Below, one piece after another: positions 32,477 through 41,135 of a stretch of 64,000 nt of DNA. The notes below the pieces were generated by a model, which was not told the DNA's origin, searched no databases, and worked only from the letters and a program-made list of their open reading frames with translations. Source of the stretch: Methanoculleus caldifontis (lineage in GTDB: Archaea; Halobacteriota; Methanomicrobia; Methanomicrobiales; Methanoculleaceae); contig NZ_WBKO01000001.1 of assembly GCF_032842345.1 (NCBI RefSeq), positions 1,488,001 to 1,552,000 on the forward strand. The letters run 5' to 3'. Positions within the stretch are counted from its first letter, which is position 1, and every line of letters starts with the position of its first letter. The translations under genes were made by a program, and so were the position numbers.

Positions 32477-33346
32477 ATGAAGCGAAAGATCATCGAGATC
32501 GACGAGGAGAAGTGTACCGGGTGCGGGCTCTGCATCCCGGACTGCCCGGAGGGAGCGCTCCAGGTCATCGAGGGGAAGGCACGGCTCGTGAGCGACCTCT
32601 TCTGCGACGGACTCGGCGCCTGTATCGGGACGTGCCCGGAGGGGGCGATCTGCGTCGTCGAGCGGGAGGCCGGGCCGTACAGCGAGGAGGCGGTGATGGA
32701 GAAGATCGTGCCGCAGGGGGAGGCCGTCATCCGGGCGCACCTCGAACACCTCCTCGGCCACAACGAGGAGGCCCTCTACCGCCGGGCGATAGACTACCTG
32801 AACGCTTACGAGATCCCGGTTCCGCCGCACGGGACCGCTTCCGCCCCGGCGGCATGCCCGGGCTCCACGGCACGGAGCCTCCCCGCCGGGGAGGCCGCGG
32901 AGGCGGGGCCGGCCGGAAGGATCGAGTCGGCACTCCGGCAGTGGCCGATCCAGTTGACGCTCGCAAACCCCGGCGCCGCCTACTTCGACGACGCGGACCT
33001 CCTCGTCTCCGGGGACTGTGTCCCGTATGCCTACGCGGAGTTCCACCGGGAGTTCCTGCGGGACAGGGTCCCGCTCATCTTCTGTCCGAAACTGGACGCG
33101 GACGTCGCCGGCTACGTCACGAAACTCGCAGATATCTTCTCGCGGCACACCATCCGGTCGATCACGGTCCTGCACATGGAGGTGCCCTGCTGCAGCGGGG
33201 TGCGGCACGTCGTGGACGCGGCCCTCGAGCGTGCGGGAAAGGAGATCCCGGTGACCGAACAGACCATCACGCTCCAGGGGCAGGCGGTGGAGGGGAGTCT
33301 GGTCCGTCGGCCGGGTCCCGGAGCGGCTCAGCGCCGCGAGACGTAG
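32477..33346 (+). CDS. 4Fe-4S ferredoxin-like protein with Cys-rich C-terminal domain
   Basis: A 289-residue protein starting MKRKIIEIDEEKC. Residues 8-60 carry two cluster motifs: CTGCGLCIPDC and CDGLGACIGTC. Residues 110-150 form a Pro/Ala linker. The C-terminal half has SGDCVPYAY, PLIFCPKLD and HMEVPCCSGVRH, further Cys that may bind another cluster. This is a widespread anaerobic/methanogen oxidoreductase of unknown partner; it should be cytoplasmic. It is preceded by a TATA-like segment about 40 nt upstream and overlaps the convergent glycosylase gene by 19 bp. An upstream frame extension (from 32441) has no conserved content. Confidence 0.82.
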   Translation: MKRKIIEIDEEKCTGCGLCIPDCPEGALQVIEGKARLVSDLFCDGLGACIGTCPEGAICVVEREAGPYSEEAVMEKIVPQGEAVIRAHLEHLLGHNEEALYRRAIDYLNAYEIPVPPHGTASAPAACPGSTARSLPAGEAAEAGPAGRIESALRQWPIQLTLANPGAAYFDDADLLVSGDCVPYAYAEFHREFLRDRVPLIFCPKLDADVAGYVTKLADIFSRHTIRSITVLHMEVPCCSGVRHVVDAALERAGKEIPVTEQTITLQGQAVEGSLVRRPGPGAAQRRET

Positions 33347-33921
33347 CGGCTCCCTCTGAGGTAGAACCGGAGGGGGAGGTCCGCCGCCTTCGTGATCCCT
33401 ACACGGGTCGTCTGCACGACCTCTCCCGGCCAGCCCTCCGGCCGCCGACCGGGAAGGCTCCCGGGCGACCTGACCTGGAGGGGGCCCTCGGAGAGGGAGG
33501 TCCTGTCGAGGCTCATCGTGATGCCGAGCGCCTGCGTCAGTTTTCCGGGGCCGCTACAGAGCGCGAGCGGGTCGTCCGTCCCCCGCCGCTCTCGCATCAG
33601 TTCTATCCCGGCAACCGGTTCGAGTGCCCGGACGAGGACCGCCTCCCCCACGCCCTCCTGTCCGGTCACGATGTTGACGCAGGTGTGCAGGCCGTAAATC
33701 CGGTAGACGTAGGCATGCCCGGCCGGCCCGAACATCGCCCGGTTCCTCGCCGTCTCGCCCCGGAATGAGTGGGCTGCCGGGTCGTCGCGGAGGTAGGCCT
33801 CGGTCTCGACGATCCAGCCCATCGTCGTCCCCGCCGCCTCGCGGTGGACGAGCAGGCACCCGAGGAGGTCCCCTGCGACGGCGACGGTATCCCGTTCGTA
33901 GAATGCAGGTGGAAGGATCAT
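33328..33921 (-). CDS. 3-methyladenine DNA glycosylase (AAG type)
   Basis: A 197-residue protein of the MPG/AAG fold: LPPAFYERDTVAVAGDLLG, VETEAYLRDDPAAHS (the conserved Glu that activates water), GPAGHAYVYRIYG with the base-intercalating Tyr, and SGPGKLTQALGI. It removes alkylated or deaminated purines by a monofunctional glycosylase mechanism. Together with the AlkD-like gene at 14175 it gives this window two different alkyl-base glycosylases. Length is close to the family norm. It starts at MILPPAF and overlaps the convergent Fe-S gene at its 3' end. Confidence 0.9.
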   Translation of the reverse strand: MILPPAFYERDTVAVAGDLLGCLLVHREAAGTTMGWIVETEAYLRDDPAAHSFRGETARNRAMFGPAGHAYVYRIYGLHTCVNIVTGQEGVGEAVLVRALEPVAGIELMRERRGTDDPLALCSGPGKLTQALGITMSLDRTSLSEGPLQVRSPGSLPGRRPEGWPGEVVQTTRVGITKAADLPLRFYLRGSRYVSRR

Positions 33922-33995
33922 GGCGATGTAGAGTCCTTTTTCAGGGTCTCTCCCCTCGTCCCATCAAGGTTCCGGGCGGCATACCCGCAGTCCCC

Positions 33996-34004
33996 AAAAG
34001 ATAT
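33996..34004 (+). promoter_or_regulatory. TATA box of the sequon-rich surface protein
   Basis: An AGATATATAGG-like element lies about 140 nt upstream of the ATG at 34144. The leader would be over 100 nt and might carry regulation. No closer TATA-like element was recognised. Confidence 0.4.
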
Positions 34005-34143
34005 ATAGGCTGATGTATCCATCCGCTCGTCCCCTTCGGGGGAAGTGAAACAATCTGCGAGACCCGACCGCCGGTTCCGCAGGCCGTTCTGGCAGCGGAA
34101 CAGGAGAGCGGTGCGATGGGGCGCAAGCAATGGAGGCAGAAGT

Positions 34144-34827
34144 ATGAGCAAATTGAAGTGGATAGTTGCAGTGGTCCTGATCATCTCCCTGGCCGGCGTG
34201 GCCTGGGGTCAGGTGATGCCCACGGGGAACGAGATCCCGGCGGGAGAGAACGTCACCCCTGCAACGGAGGGGAACGTCACTCCTGGAATGGAGGAGAATG
34301 TTACCCCGGGAATGGAGGAGAACGTCACCCCTTCGATCAACGTAACGAGCAACCAGACTGTCGAGGGCAACGAGACCATCGCGAACGTCACCATCGATGA
34401 GGTCGTGAGCGACGGTCCGGGCTGGATTGTCATTCACAACAGTCTCTTCGGCACCCTCGGCGGGGTGATAGGATTCTCACCGGTCGAGTCCGGCACGAAC
34501 AGTAACGTCACGGTCACGATAGACACCCTCGCCGCCACCGACCAGCTCATCGCCGAGCTGCACAAGGACCTCGGCCAGGAGGGCGTCTTTGAGTATCCGG
34601 CGATCGACCTCCCGCAGATGGTCGACGGTGAACCGGTGTCGGCGAACTTCACCATCACAGCCGATAACTTCACGGTGAAGAACCTGACCGAACTTGCGGG
34701 CAACATGACCGGCAATGTAACCGGGAACGTGACTCCCGTTGTCGGGAACATGACTCCCGTTGTCGGGAACATGACTCCCACTGCCGGGAACGTGACTCCC
34801 GCGGCCGCGAACCAGACCGCGATGTAG
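34144..34827 (+). CDS. secreted sequon-rich protein with DUF7282-like domain
   Basis: A 227-residue protein starting MSKLKWIVAVV with a signal peptide (to about residue 22). Residues 25-75 and 185-227 are made of short repeats with NVTP/NMTP units (GNVTPGMEENVTP and VVGNMTPVVGNMTP), each an N-x-S/T glycosylation sequon; more than fifteen sequons occur in all. The centre (VVSDGPGWIVIHNSLFG ... LIAELHKDLGQEGVFEYP) fits the DUF7282 beta-domain of archaeal surface proteins. It is probably a heavily N-glycosylated extracellular protein, but no C-terminal anchor is visible. The repeats may vary in number between strains. Confidence 0.78.
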   Translation: MSKLKWIVAVVLIISLAGVAWGQVMPTGNEIPAGENVTPATEGNVTPGMEENVTPGMEENVTPSINVTSNQTVEGNETIANVTIDEVVSDGPGWIVIHNSLFGTLGGVIGFSPVESGTNSNVTVTIDTLAATDQLIAELHKDLGQEGVFEYPAIDLPQMVDGEPVSANFTITADNFTVKNLTELAGNMTGNVTGNVTPVVGNMTPVVGNMTPTAGNVTPAAANQTAM

Positions 34828-34895
34828 GCGCTTTGCCTGATATCCGGAGTGTTCTTACCCGCATTCCCGCGGGATGAGTAAAAAAAGGGCGGGTG

Positions 34896-36023
34896 TCAGC
34901 GCCGCCGGAGCAGCAGGAATCCCGCTGCGATGACGGCGATGGTCCCGAGGACCATGGCGATGGCGGCCATCGGGAGGTCCCCGGTGGCTGCCTGCCCCGG
35001 TTCACCCTGCGTGACTTCTGCACCGGCGGTGACTCCCGGCGCTCCGGTCACTGCCGGAGTGGCTGCCTCCGCCGGTAGTTTGGCGGCCCACGTCAGGGCA
35101 TAGATACTGAAGTGCGAGACCTGCGCCGTCACCGTCCGGGTTGCCGGGTCCACGGTTGCGGGGACCTCCTGCCACTCGCCGGTCCCGGGGTTGTACCACA
35201 TCACCTTCAGAGTGGCGGCAGGGTCATCGATCCCTTCCCACTCCTCCTCGGAGAGCGTATAGGTGAGGGTGACCGGTGGGTCGAAGGTGGCGCCGGCCGG
35301 TCCGCAGTTGAGGGCGAAGCCGATCGCCGTCCCCGGGGGGTTCGGGGGCAGCCCGGCGGCCTCGGCACGCGCTACGGTTACTTCGCCGAGCGGGGCGCCG
35401 TTTTCGTCGCGGGCAAGCGTCCCCTCGCCGACGGTCAGGGAGCCGACGCCGTCGCCGGTCTGGACCGTCACCGATTCGCTGACTTTACCGGTCTCCGAGA
35501 GGGGGAGAGACGCCTGCCCGACTGTCGCTACCGGGGTGGGGGCAGAGGTCGGGGCGGAGGTCGGGGAGGACCCGTGCGATCCTCCGCCACCTCCGCCACC
35601 ACCTGTCGGAGACGGCGTCGGCGTGGGGGGGGCCGCGCTCGCGGTGAGCGTCAGGTTCGTGATGCCGCCGCTCTCGTAGACTGCCGACTCCTTTGCCTCG
35701 ATTCCATTGATGTAGAAGGCGATGGTGTCGCCCGGGTACAGGGTTGGAGTCCAGACAATGAGTTTGGCGCCGCCCTCGTAATCGGTCCCGTACTGCCCGG
35801 CCTGGGTCACGGTGATCGTTCCCGCGGGGTTCCCCGCGACCGATGCAACGACGATCGAGCCTGCCGGGGCGTTCGAGCCGTCTACGTTATAGACCCGCCC
35901 GTAAAAGGCGTGGGGGGACGTCGACGGGTTACTGTCGTCCGCAAGTACGGGGACGGCGAGGAGGCTGACTGTGATGAGGAGGATGAGGGTGGCTGTAATT
36001 CGTGGTGCTGGTCTTCGCTTCAT
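34896..36023 (-). CDS. cell-surface protein with C-terminal membrane anchor
   Basis: A 375-residue protein. Signal peptide (MKRRPAPRITATLILLITV, to about residue 28); a carboxypeptidase-like beta domain (FYGRVYNVDGSNAPAGS and YPGDTIAFYINGIEAKES) at about 38-130; a Pro/Thr/Gly linker (TPTPSPTGGGGGGGG) at 134-165; a second beta domain (about 170-310, with VMWYNPGTGEWQEVPATVD); a Thr/Ala/Pro-rich stalk; and a single C-terminal transmembrane helix (MVLGTIAVIAAGFLLL) ending RRR. It is an S-layer-associated surface protein. It lies 33 bp downstream of the giant beta-helix gene on the same strand, so the two may be co-expressed. Confidence 0.8.
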   Translation of the reverse strand: MKRRPAPRITATLILLITVSLLAVPVLADDSNPSTSPHAFYGRVYNVDGSNAPAGSIVVASVAGNPAGTITVTQAGQYGTDYEGGAKLIVWTPTLYPGDTIAFYINGIEAKESAVYESGGITNLTLTASAAPPTPTPSPTGGGGGGGGSHGSSPTSAPTSAPTPVATVGQASLPLSETGKVSESVTVQTGDGVGSLTVGEGTLARDENGAPLGEVTVARAEAAGLPPNPPGTAIGFALNCGPAGATFDPPVTLTYTLSEEEWEGIDDPAATLKVMWYNPGTGEWQEVPATVDPATRTVTAQVSHFSIYALTWAAKLPAEAATPAVTGAPGVTAGAEVTQGEPGQAATGDLPMAAIAMVLGTIAVIAAGFLLLRRR

Positions 36024-36056
36024 GGTTGTTCCTCAAAATAGGTTTGGGGACCCTCC

Positions 36057-39000
36057 TCAGAGGTCCCAGGCCCATACGGGCATGGGGAGGGGGGTCGAGG
36101 AGAACCCGGCAAGGATGTCGGGGTTCTTCATGTAGACCCAGTAGCCGCGGGTCGCGTCCATATCAGGCTCCGTCGCGTCACCCGGCGTGTAGACCCAGGC
36201 TTCGGAGTTGATCGGCGGGGAAACGACGACGGTGTAGCCGGTCAGGCCTCCCGGCGTCTTCTCGACGGAGGTGAGCGCCTTCTTGACCGAGGTCCCGTAG
36301 GGCTCTCCCCACCAGAGGTAGGTCCCGCCCGTCTGACCGTTTTTCAGGTCGTACGCCGGGCCGACCAGGTTCCACCCGGCCCGGAGCGTCTTCACCGGCG
36401 GGTTCGTGATCTCCGGGCTGATCGCGACAGGGAGGCGGTCGTAGTCGTTCATCTTGATGTAGACCGCATCGAGCGGGTTGATCCGGGTGTTATCGGTCAC
36501 CTGGACCCACCGCTGGCTGATAGCGTCCCAGGAGTAGGCTATCGCGTAGTCGAGGCCGTTGCCGGCGTGGGTGACCGCCTGCCAGGTGTTGTTCTCGAGC
36601 GCGAGCGGGAACGAGAGGGTGTTCCAGCCCGGTTCGAGGCCGTCGCGGTAGCCGTCGCCGCCGATGTTGGGCGACCCGATCTCAAGGCCGAAGTAGGATT
36701 TTTTGGTCTCGAGAACGACGTCCGCCGGTCTCGTCAGCCAGGGCTCGTAGTTGGTGCCGAGGACCGGGCTTCCCGTGCCGGGGCCGAAGCCCGACGGGCC
36801 GCTCGCGTCGCCCCACCAGTTGTAGAAGGCGTAGGGCTCGTACTCCTCGCCTTCGTAGTAGTAGGGGAGCCCGACGTAGCCGTTGTAGATGTTGTTGAAC
36901 GTCGCGTCGCTTCCCCGCGAGAGGATGCCGAGGTCCAGGGCCAGGACAAGGATCCCTGTGTCCACCCGGTCGCCCCCGACCGTGCCGAGCATGAGTCCGA
37001 ATACCTCTCCGTCCACGGTATTCCCGTCGATGAAGGAGGGGCTCAGGCTCACGATACCGACGTTGACCACCCCGATACCGGCGAAGGCGACGGCGTCCTC
37101 GAGGAGTTCCTCCGTCACCGCCTCAACGACTCCCTCGGAGTTCGCTGTGGTAAAGACGTCGTTGTCCACGACGTACGAGCGCAGGGTCAGAATACCCCCG
37201 GAGACGGCGACTCCCAGGTTCGCGGCCCCGGCGCCGGGGAGGTTGATCTCCGCTGCCTGCACGGCGAGGAAAGGTGCTTCTCTGACGGCCGCTGTTGCGA
37301 TGCTGCTCTGGCTCGCGGTTGCCGTGACGACGTTATCCGCTATGACCGCCTCGGGTGCGACGATACCGAAACTCGCTGCGGCTCCTACCGCGCCGGCGAG
37401 CGCGCTGGACGACCCGTCGAGGGGTCCGGCGAGCAGCACCTCGGCGATCGAGATGACATCGATATCGTTCGTGACAATGACGGTGTTGCCCTCGATAGCG
37501 TCCGCGAACCACTCGCTCGGCTCGGGGGGAGCGGGCTCGTAGGTCTCGGGATCAAAGACTTCATCCGCATCGAGGATGATACCGACGCCCACGCCCGCCG
37601 TAGCGGCAACGCTCAGGGCCGCCTGATCCTTTACCCGGTTGACGGCCTCGGCGATGCTCGAGCTGCCCTGCGTGACGGTGACGTCGTTGTTCAGGATCGC
37701 TTCGTTGTCTGCGTTTGCAAGGACTCCCACCGCGAGGAGGAGGTGTGCGGACCCTGCCGCCGCGTCGGCGGTCTCGTTGTCGCCTCCAACGGCGTAGTTC
37801 AGGAATGTACCCTGGGTGGTTACGTGGATGCAGTTCTCCTCAATATCGATGCTGTCGCCATATCCGGCGATACCGAAGGCCGCAACAAGGCCGGCGGACC
37901 CTGCCGCGGCATCGGGCACCTCGGAGTCGCTCTCGGCGACTGCAATGCTGAGGGCTGTGGTCTCGATCTTGAACTCGTTTCCGTGGATCTCCAGGTCACC
38001 TTCGGCGTCGTAGAAGAGGAGACCGTAACTCGTCGAGTACGGGACCGTGGCTGCAAGCCTGGTCGCGTTCAGGAACTCGAACGTGTTCCCGTCCAGAAGG
38101 AGCGCCCGGTATTCGAGGAGTGCGTCCGCCACGTCGGAGTCGGCGGCAAAGAGGCTCTCGTTCTCTGCGTAGGCGGCAAGGACGTCCTCATCGCCGGAGA
38201 GGACGGCGCCGATGATTGCCGTTCTGTCCGCTTCGGGAAGGTTCTGCCACTCGCTGTCGTTCTCGTCGATGAGGCTGAGCAGGGTAGCCTGCTGCATCTG
38301 CTCTCCCGTGACGATCTGCTCGATAAGCCCTACCGGCAGGGTGCTCGCGAAGAGCCCGACATTCCCGGGCTGCGACTCCCCGACTGCATAGACGATGATG
38401 TTCTGGTACACCGGCACGTAGTTGTGGCAGACCGTCGGGTCCACGACGTCTTCGAGGACGATGCCGGCCGTTGCGACACGGGCCTGGACGAGGGAAACCT
38501 CTACGATGCTCGGTCTGAAATCAAGGACGCCCTCTGCGACGACGGGGAGACCTTCAGCGTCGGTGAGGTATGACGAGAGGCATGCCGCGGCGGAAGATCC
38601 TTCCTCCCTGTCCTGCATCATGGCGGCATAGCGGGCCGCAAGATCGCTGTTGTCGGCGATAGCGGCCTCTACCTCCTCATAGTAGGGGTTCACGCCGGCG
38701 ATCGCTACGTCCTGCGCCAGGACCACGACCACGTTGTCGTGGACTACGGGGCTCGCGACGAGTTCGTCACAGTCGCCCCAGACCCAGATGCCTGTCAGGT
38801 CGAGCTGGCTCAAGGCAGCCGCGAGGGGTTCGTCTGCAGTTGCCCCACCATAGGCTATGGTGGCGCCGAAGGCGTGCACGACGTTATCGAGGATCTCGGG
38901 CTCGTCGCTCATCTCGACGTCGATACCCGTAACGCTGCTGAACGCCAGGGTGGCGGACGCTTCACCCTCCACGGGTTCCTCGTCGCCGGTCGGTAATTTG

Positions 39001-40328
39001 GCGATCTCGGACATAACGATGACGATGTTCTCGCTCACCCGGGGCTCGTCGCACCTGACGATGTCGATGCCTTCGATCTCCGCCATGGCAAGGTTGCCCG
39101 GTCCGGCGGCGAGGAGCGTGTAGTGGATGTCGTTTCCGAGGACCTGGGCCTTGTAAGATTCGACGGCAACGATACCGGCGGACTCCGTCCACTCTTCTCC
39201 GGCCGTGCCGAGGCACTCGGCCTCCATCTCGATCTCGTTATCGAGGACCCGTCCCTTATATGCCCGGTCGAGCACGATACCTACCGGCTGGACGACCATG
39301 GACTCGGTGTAGATCTCGATCGTGTTGCCCTGGATGAGCGCGAGGTTCCCGGTTCCCAGGATGCCGACCGTCCGGGCGGCGTCGGCTGCAACACCGACGA
39401 CCGTGACGTCGTTCTCCAGGACCTTCAGGTTCTCCGAGTTGCCGGACCTGATACCCCAGGCGTCCACGGCCGCGTAGTGCGGGTCCTGCTCGTCCGGGAT
39501 GCAGGCACCCACGGAGACAACCCGGTTGCTCTCGACGAGGACGGAGGTGCTATCTACGATCAGGATTCCGTTGGGTTCCAGCACCGGGTTATTCTCCACT
39601 GCGGTGAAGAGGAGTTCCTCATCCGGCACGAAGGCGGTGATGACCTCGTTGGCCTCAAGCCCGACGACCTCGCCGGTCGTGTGCCGCGAGACCGCTACGA
39701 CGTGGTTGTCGTGGATACAGGCTTCGGTGACGCCTTCGACCATGATGCCGCCCTGTCCGCTGCTCCCTATGACAAGCACCTCGTTGTTGCCGATGCAGAC
39801 TCCCTCGCCACCCTCGATGTAGATGCCGCAGGTGAGTTCGTAGGTGTCGTTGAGGACCGCGACCGAGTTGTACTCGATGGTGACCGCCTTGGCGTTGTGG
39901 GCGTTGATCCCGACGGCGGAGGCGTTCACGACCTCAAACCCGTAAATCGAGACATCGTCTGCGTTGATCTCGATGCCTACCGGCTCACCCATGGCGTCGA
40001 TGGTCACTCCGTCTAGGCCGGGGCATACCAGGTGCGAGACGGTCGTGACGGTCATGCTTCTGTCGATCACGACCGGCTCATTGTACGTCCCGTTGTAGAC
40101 CCACACCTCGCCGCCGTCCGCGACTTTGTCGACGGCTTCCTGGATGGCCGAGAAGTTCAGGTACCCGTAGTCGGGCGTCTCTTCGTTATACGATGCGTTC
40201 ACGTAGACCCTGTCGGGCAGGGTATCTGCAGCTGCCGGTGCTATCAGCATCGCGCAAATAAGCACTGCCAGCGCAAAAAGAAGCATAATCGGGCGAGTTC
40301 CCTTCACCCGGCTGTTATCCATTCTCAT
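36057..40328 (-). CDS. giant right-handed beta-helix surface protein
   Basis: A 1423-residue protein starting MRMDNSRVKG, with a signal peptide (MLLFALAVLICAMLIAP). From about residue 50 to 1200 it is built of short beta-helix turns of the NosD/PbH1 type (for example GGEVWVYNGTYNEPVVI, EYNSVAVLNDTYE, and repeated DNVV/GNTI/NNDV units). Residues about 1260-1423 form a domain found in other Methanomicrobiales surface proteins (GWNTLSFPLALENNTW, RAGWNLVGPAYDL, GYWVYMKNPDIL). No C-terminal anchor is seen. Solenoids of this kind bind carbohydrate or act as adhesins. The open frame continues upstream past 40328 without coding signs; a Shine-Dalgarno-like GGTGAT precedes this start. Confidence 0.82.
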   Translation of the reverse strand: MRMDNSRVKGTRPIMLLFALAVLICAMLIAPAAADTLPDRVYVNASYNEETPDYGYLNFSAIQEAVDKVADGGEVWVYNGTYNEPVVIDRSMTVTTVSHLVCPGLDGVTIDAMGEPVGIEINADDVSIYGFEVVNASAVGINAHNAKAVTIEYNSVAVLNDTYELTCGIYIEGGEGVCIGNNEVLVIGSSGQGGIMVEGVTEACIHDNHVVAVSRHTTGEVVGLEANEVITAFVPDEELLFTAVENNPVLEPNGILIVDSTSVLVESNRVVSVGACIPDEQDPHYAAVDAWGIRSGNSENLKVLENDVTVVGVAADAARTVGILGTGNLALIQGNTIEIYTESMVVQPVGIVLDRAYKGRVLDNEIEMEAECLGTAGEEWTESAGIVAVESYKAQVLGNDIHYTLLAAGPGNLAMAEIEGIDIVRCDEPRVSENIVIVMSEIAKLPTGDEEPVEGEASATLAFSSVTGIDVEMSDEPEILDNVVHAFGATIAYGGATADEPLAAALSQLDLTGIWVWGDCDELVASPVVHDNVVVVLAQDVAIAGVNPYYEEVEAAIADNSDLAARYAAMMQDREEGSSAAACLSSYLTDAEGLPVVAEGVLDFRPSIVEVSLVQARVATAGIVLEDVVDPTVCHNYVPVYQNIIVYAVGESQPGNVGLFASTLPVGLIEQIVTGEQMQQATLLSLIDENDSEWQNLPEADRTAIIGAVLSGDEDVLAAYAENESLFAADSDVADALLEYRALLLDGNTFEFLNATRLAATVPYSTSYGLLFYDAEGDLEIHGNEFKIETTALSIAVAESDSEVPDAAAGSAGLVAAFGIAGYGDSIDIEENCIHVTTQGTFLNYAVGGDNETADAAAGSAHLLLAVGVLANADNEAILNNDVTVTQGSSSIAEAVNRVKDQAALSVAATAGVGVGIILDADEVFDPETYEPAPPEPSEWFADAIEGNTVIVTNDIDVISIAEVLLAGPLDGSSSALAGAVGAAASFGIVAPEAVIADNVVTATASQSSIATAAVREAPFLAVQAAEINLPGAGAANLGVAVSGGILTLRSYVVDNDVFTTANSEGVVEAVTEELLEDAVAFAGIGVVNVGIVSLSPSFIDGNTVDGEVFGLMLGTVGGDRVDTGILVLALDLGILSRGSDATFNNIYNGYVGLPYYYEGEEYEPYAFYNWWGDASGPSGFGPGTGSPVLGTNYEPWLTRPADVVLETKKSYFGLEIGSPNIGGDGYRDGLEPGWNTLSFPLALENNTWQAVTHAGNGLDYAIAYSWDAISQRWVQVTDNTRINPLDAVYIKMNDYDRLPVAISPEITNPPVKTLRAGWNLVGPAYDLKNGQTGGTYLWWGEPYGTSVKKALTSVEKTPGGLTGYTVVVSPPINSEAWVYTPGDATEPDMDATRGYWVYMKNPDILAGFSSTPLPMPVWAWDL

Positions 40329-40428
40329 CACCTGTGTTTTTGGGTTCAGACGTAGCTTTCGTGGAATAGTATTTAGGCATATGGAAAATATCCAAACCCT
40401 GACGATGCTCTTTGGTGGATAGTATTGC

Positions 40429-40446
40429 ATATTATCGGGATAATAT
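40429..40446. promoter_or_regulatory. palindrome ATATTAT-CGGG-ATAATAT
   Basis: The seven-base arms match perfectly around a four-base centre. It lies about 100 bp upstream of the beta-helix start and 130 bp before the ferritin-like TATA. It is a likely operator for an unidentified regulator. Confidence 0.5.
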
Positions 40447-40579
40447 TGAAAAAAATCTCTCTCGTCGTTGCCTGGTGGAGGGATCTTCCCACCTCCCAGT
40501 TCATGTCTGGCGACATGACGCGCAGGGCCTCTGCGACGGCCGACCCCACTTTCACATCGCCGCGGGCAAAATCGACCGG

Positions 40580-40588
40580 CATATATCC
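40580..40588 (+). promoter_or_regulatory. TATA box of the ferritin-like gene
   Basis: CATATATCC would start transcription near 40611, leaving a 45-nt leader with a GTGAGGTT Shine-Dalgarno-like stretch 8-13 nt before the ATG at 40657. Confidence 0.5.
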
Positions 40589-40656
40589 TATCACGGCAAA
40601 CCGCTTGATCGCCGGCATCCTTACGTGTGCCGGGCAATTTTCGTGAGGTTAATCGC

Positions 40657-40968
40657 ATGCCTGAATTTGCCCACCCGTTTTCCGGAAACAACATCGACCG
40701 GGCGATGAGCCACAACGAACTCATCCGCGCCATCCGCTACACGATCGCCGCCGAGTTCGAGGCCATCCAGCTCTATAACCAGATGGCCGACGCCACCGAC
40801 AACGAACTCGCGCGCGAGGTCTTGCGGGACATCGCGGACGAGGAGAAGGTGCATGCGGGCGAGTTCTACCGCCTGCTCATCGAACTGGACCCCCAGGAGA
40901 AGGAGTTTTACGAGAAGGGTGCGGAGGAGGTCGAGGAGGAGATCGAGAAACTCCGGGCGAAGGAGTAG
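40657..40968 (+). CDS. small ferritin-like/rubrerythrin-like diiron protein
   Basis: A 103-residue, two-helix protein starting MPEFAHPFSGNNI. The metal-binding signature is AAEFEAIQLY on helix 1 and DIADEEKVHAGEF (ExxH) on helix 2. Only half of a four-helix bundle is encoded, so two chains must pair to form a diiron site, as in encapsulated ferritin-type proteins. It would oxidise and store iron or scavenge peroxide. The C-terminal helix is strongly charged (EEVEEEIEKLRAKE). No encapsulin shell gene is present in the window. The Met chosen follows a Shine-Dalgarno-like stretch; upstream codons are not conserved in character. Confidence 0.78.
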   Translation: MPEFAHPFSGNNIDRAMSHNELIRAIRYTIAAEFEAIQLYNQMADATDNELAREVLRDIADEEKVHAGEFYRLLIELDPQEKEFYEKGAEEVEEEIEKLRAKE

Positions 40969-41135
40969 GCGCCCTGCGAGCGCCGCGCCCGGCAGGAGGA
41001 TCTGCTTCCCGCTCCTACCCGATCTTCTATAATTTTCCAACTATATCCGATATAACGAAATTTCAGGGATTTTTGATCCCCGGCAAATATTTACATATGG
41101 ATAGAATTATATTTCCCGCTCATCAATCCTGATCT

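Larger units (their letters stand above)
40329..40656. other. intergenic promoter region
   Basis: This is a 328-bp divergent gap between the beta-helix gene and the ferritin-like gene. It holds a perfect dyad at 40429-40446, an AT-rich element near 40369-40378 (minus-strand TATA CCTAAATACT) for the surface protein, and CATATATCC at 40580-40588 as TATA box for the ferritin-like gene. No RNA gene was recognised. Confidence 0.5.

Noticed and set aside
31013-33208. 731-codon minus-strand open frame
   Set aside because: It is the antisense of the RND exporter and Fe-S protein genes, with a low-complexity Arg/Asp/Gly composition and no domain.
36567-38573. 668-codon plus-strand open frame
   Set aside because: It is antisense to the beta-helix gene, with Val/Asp/Gly bias typical of shadow frames.
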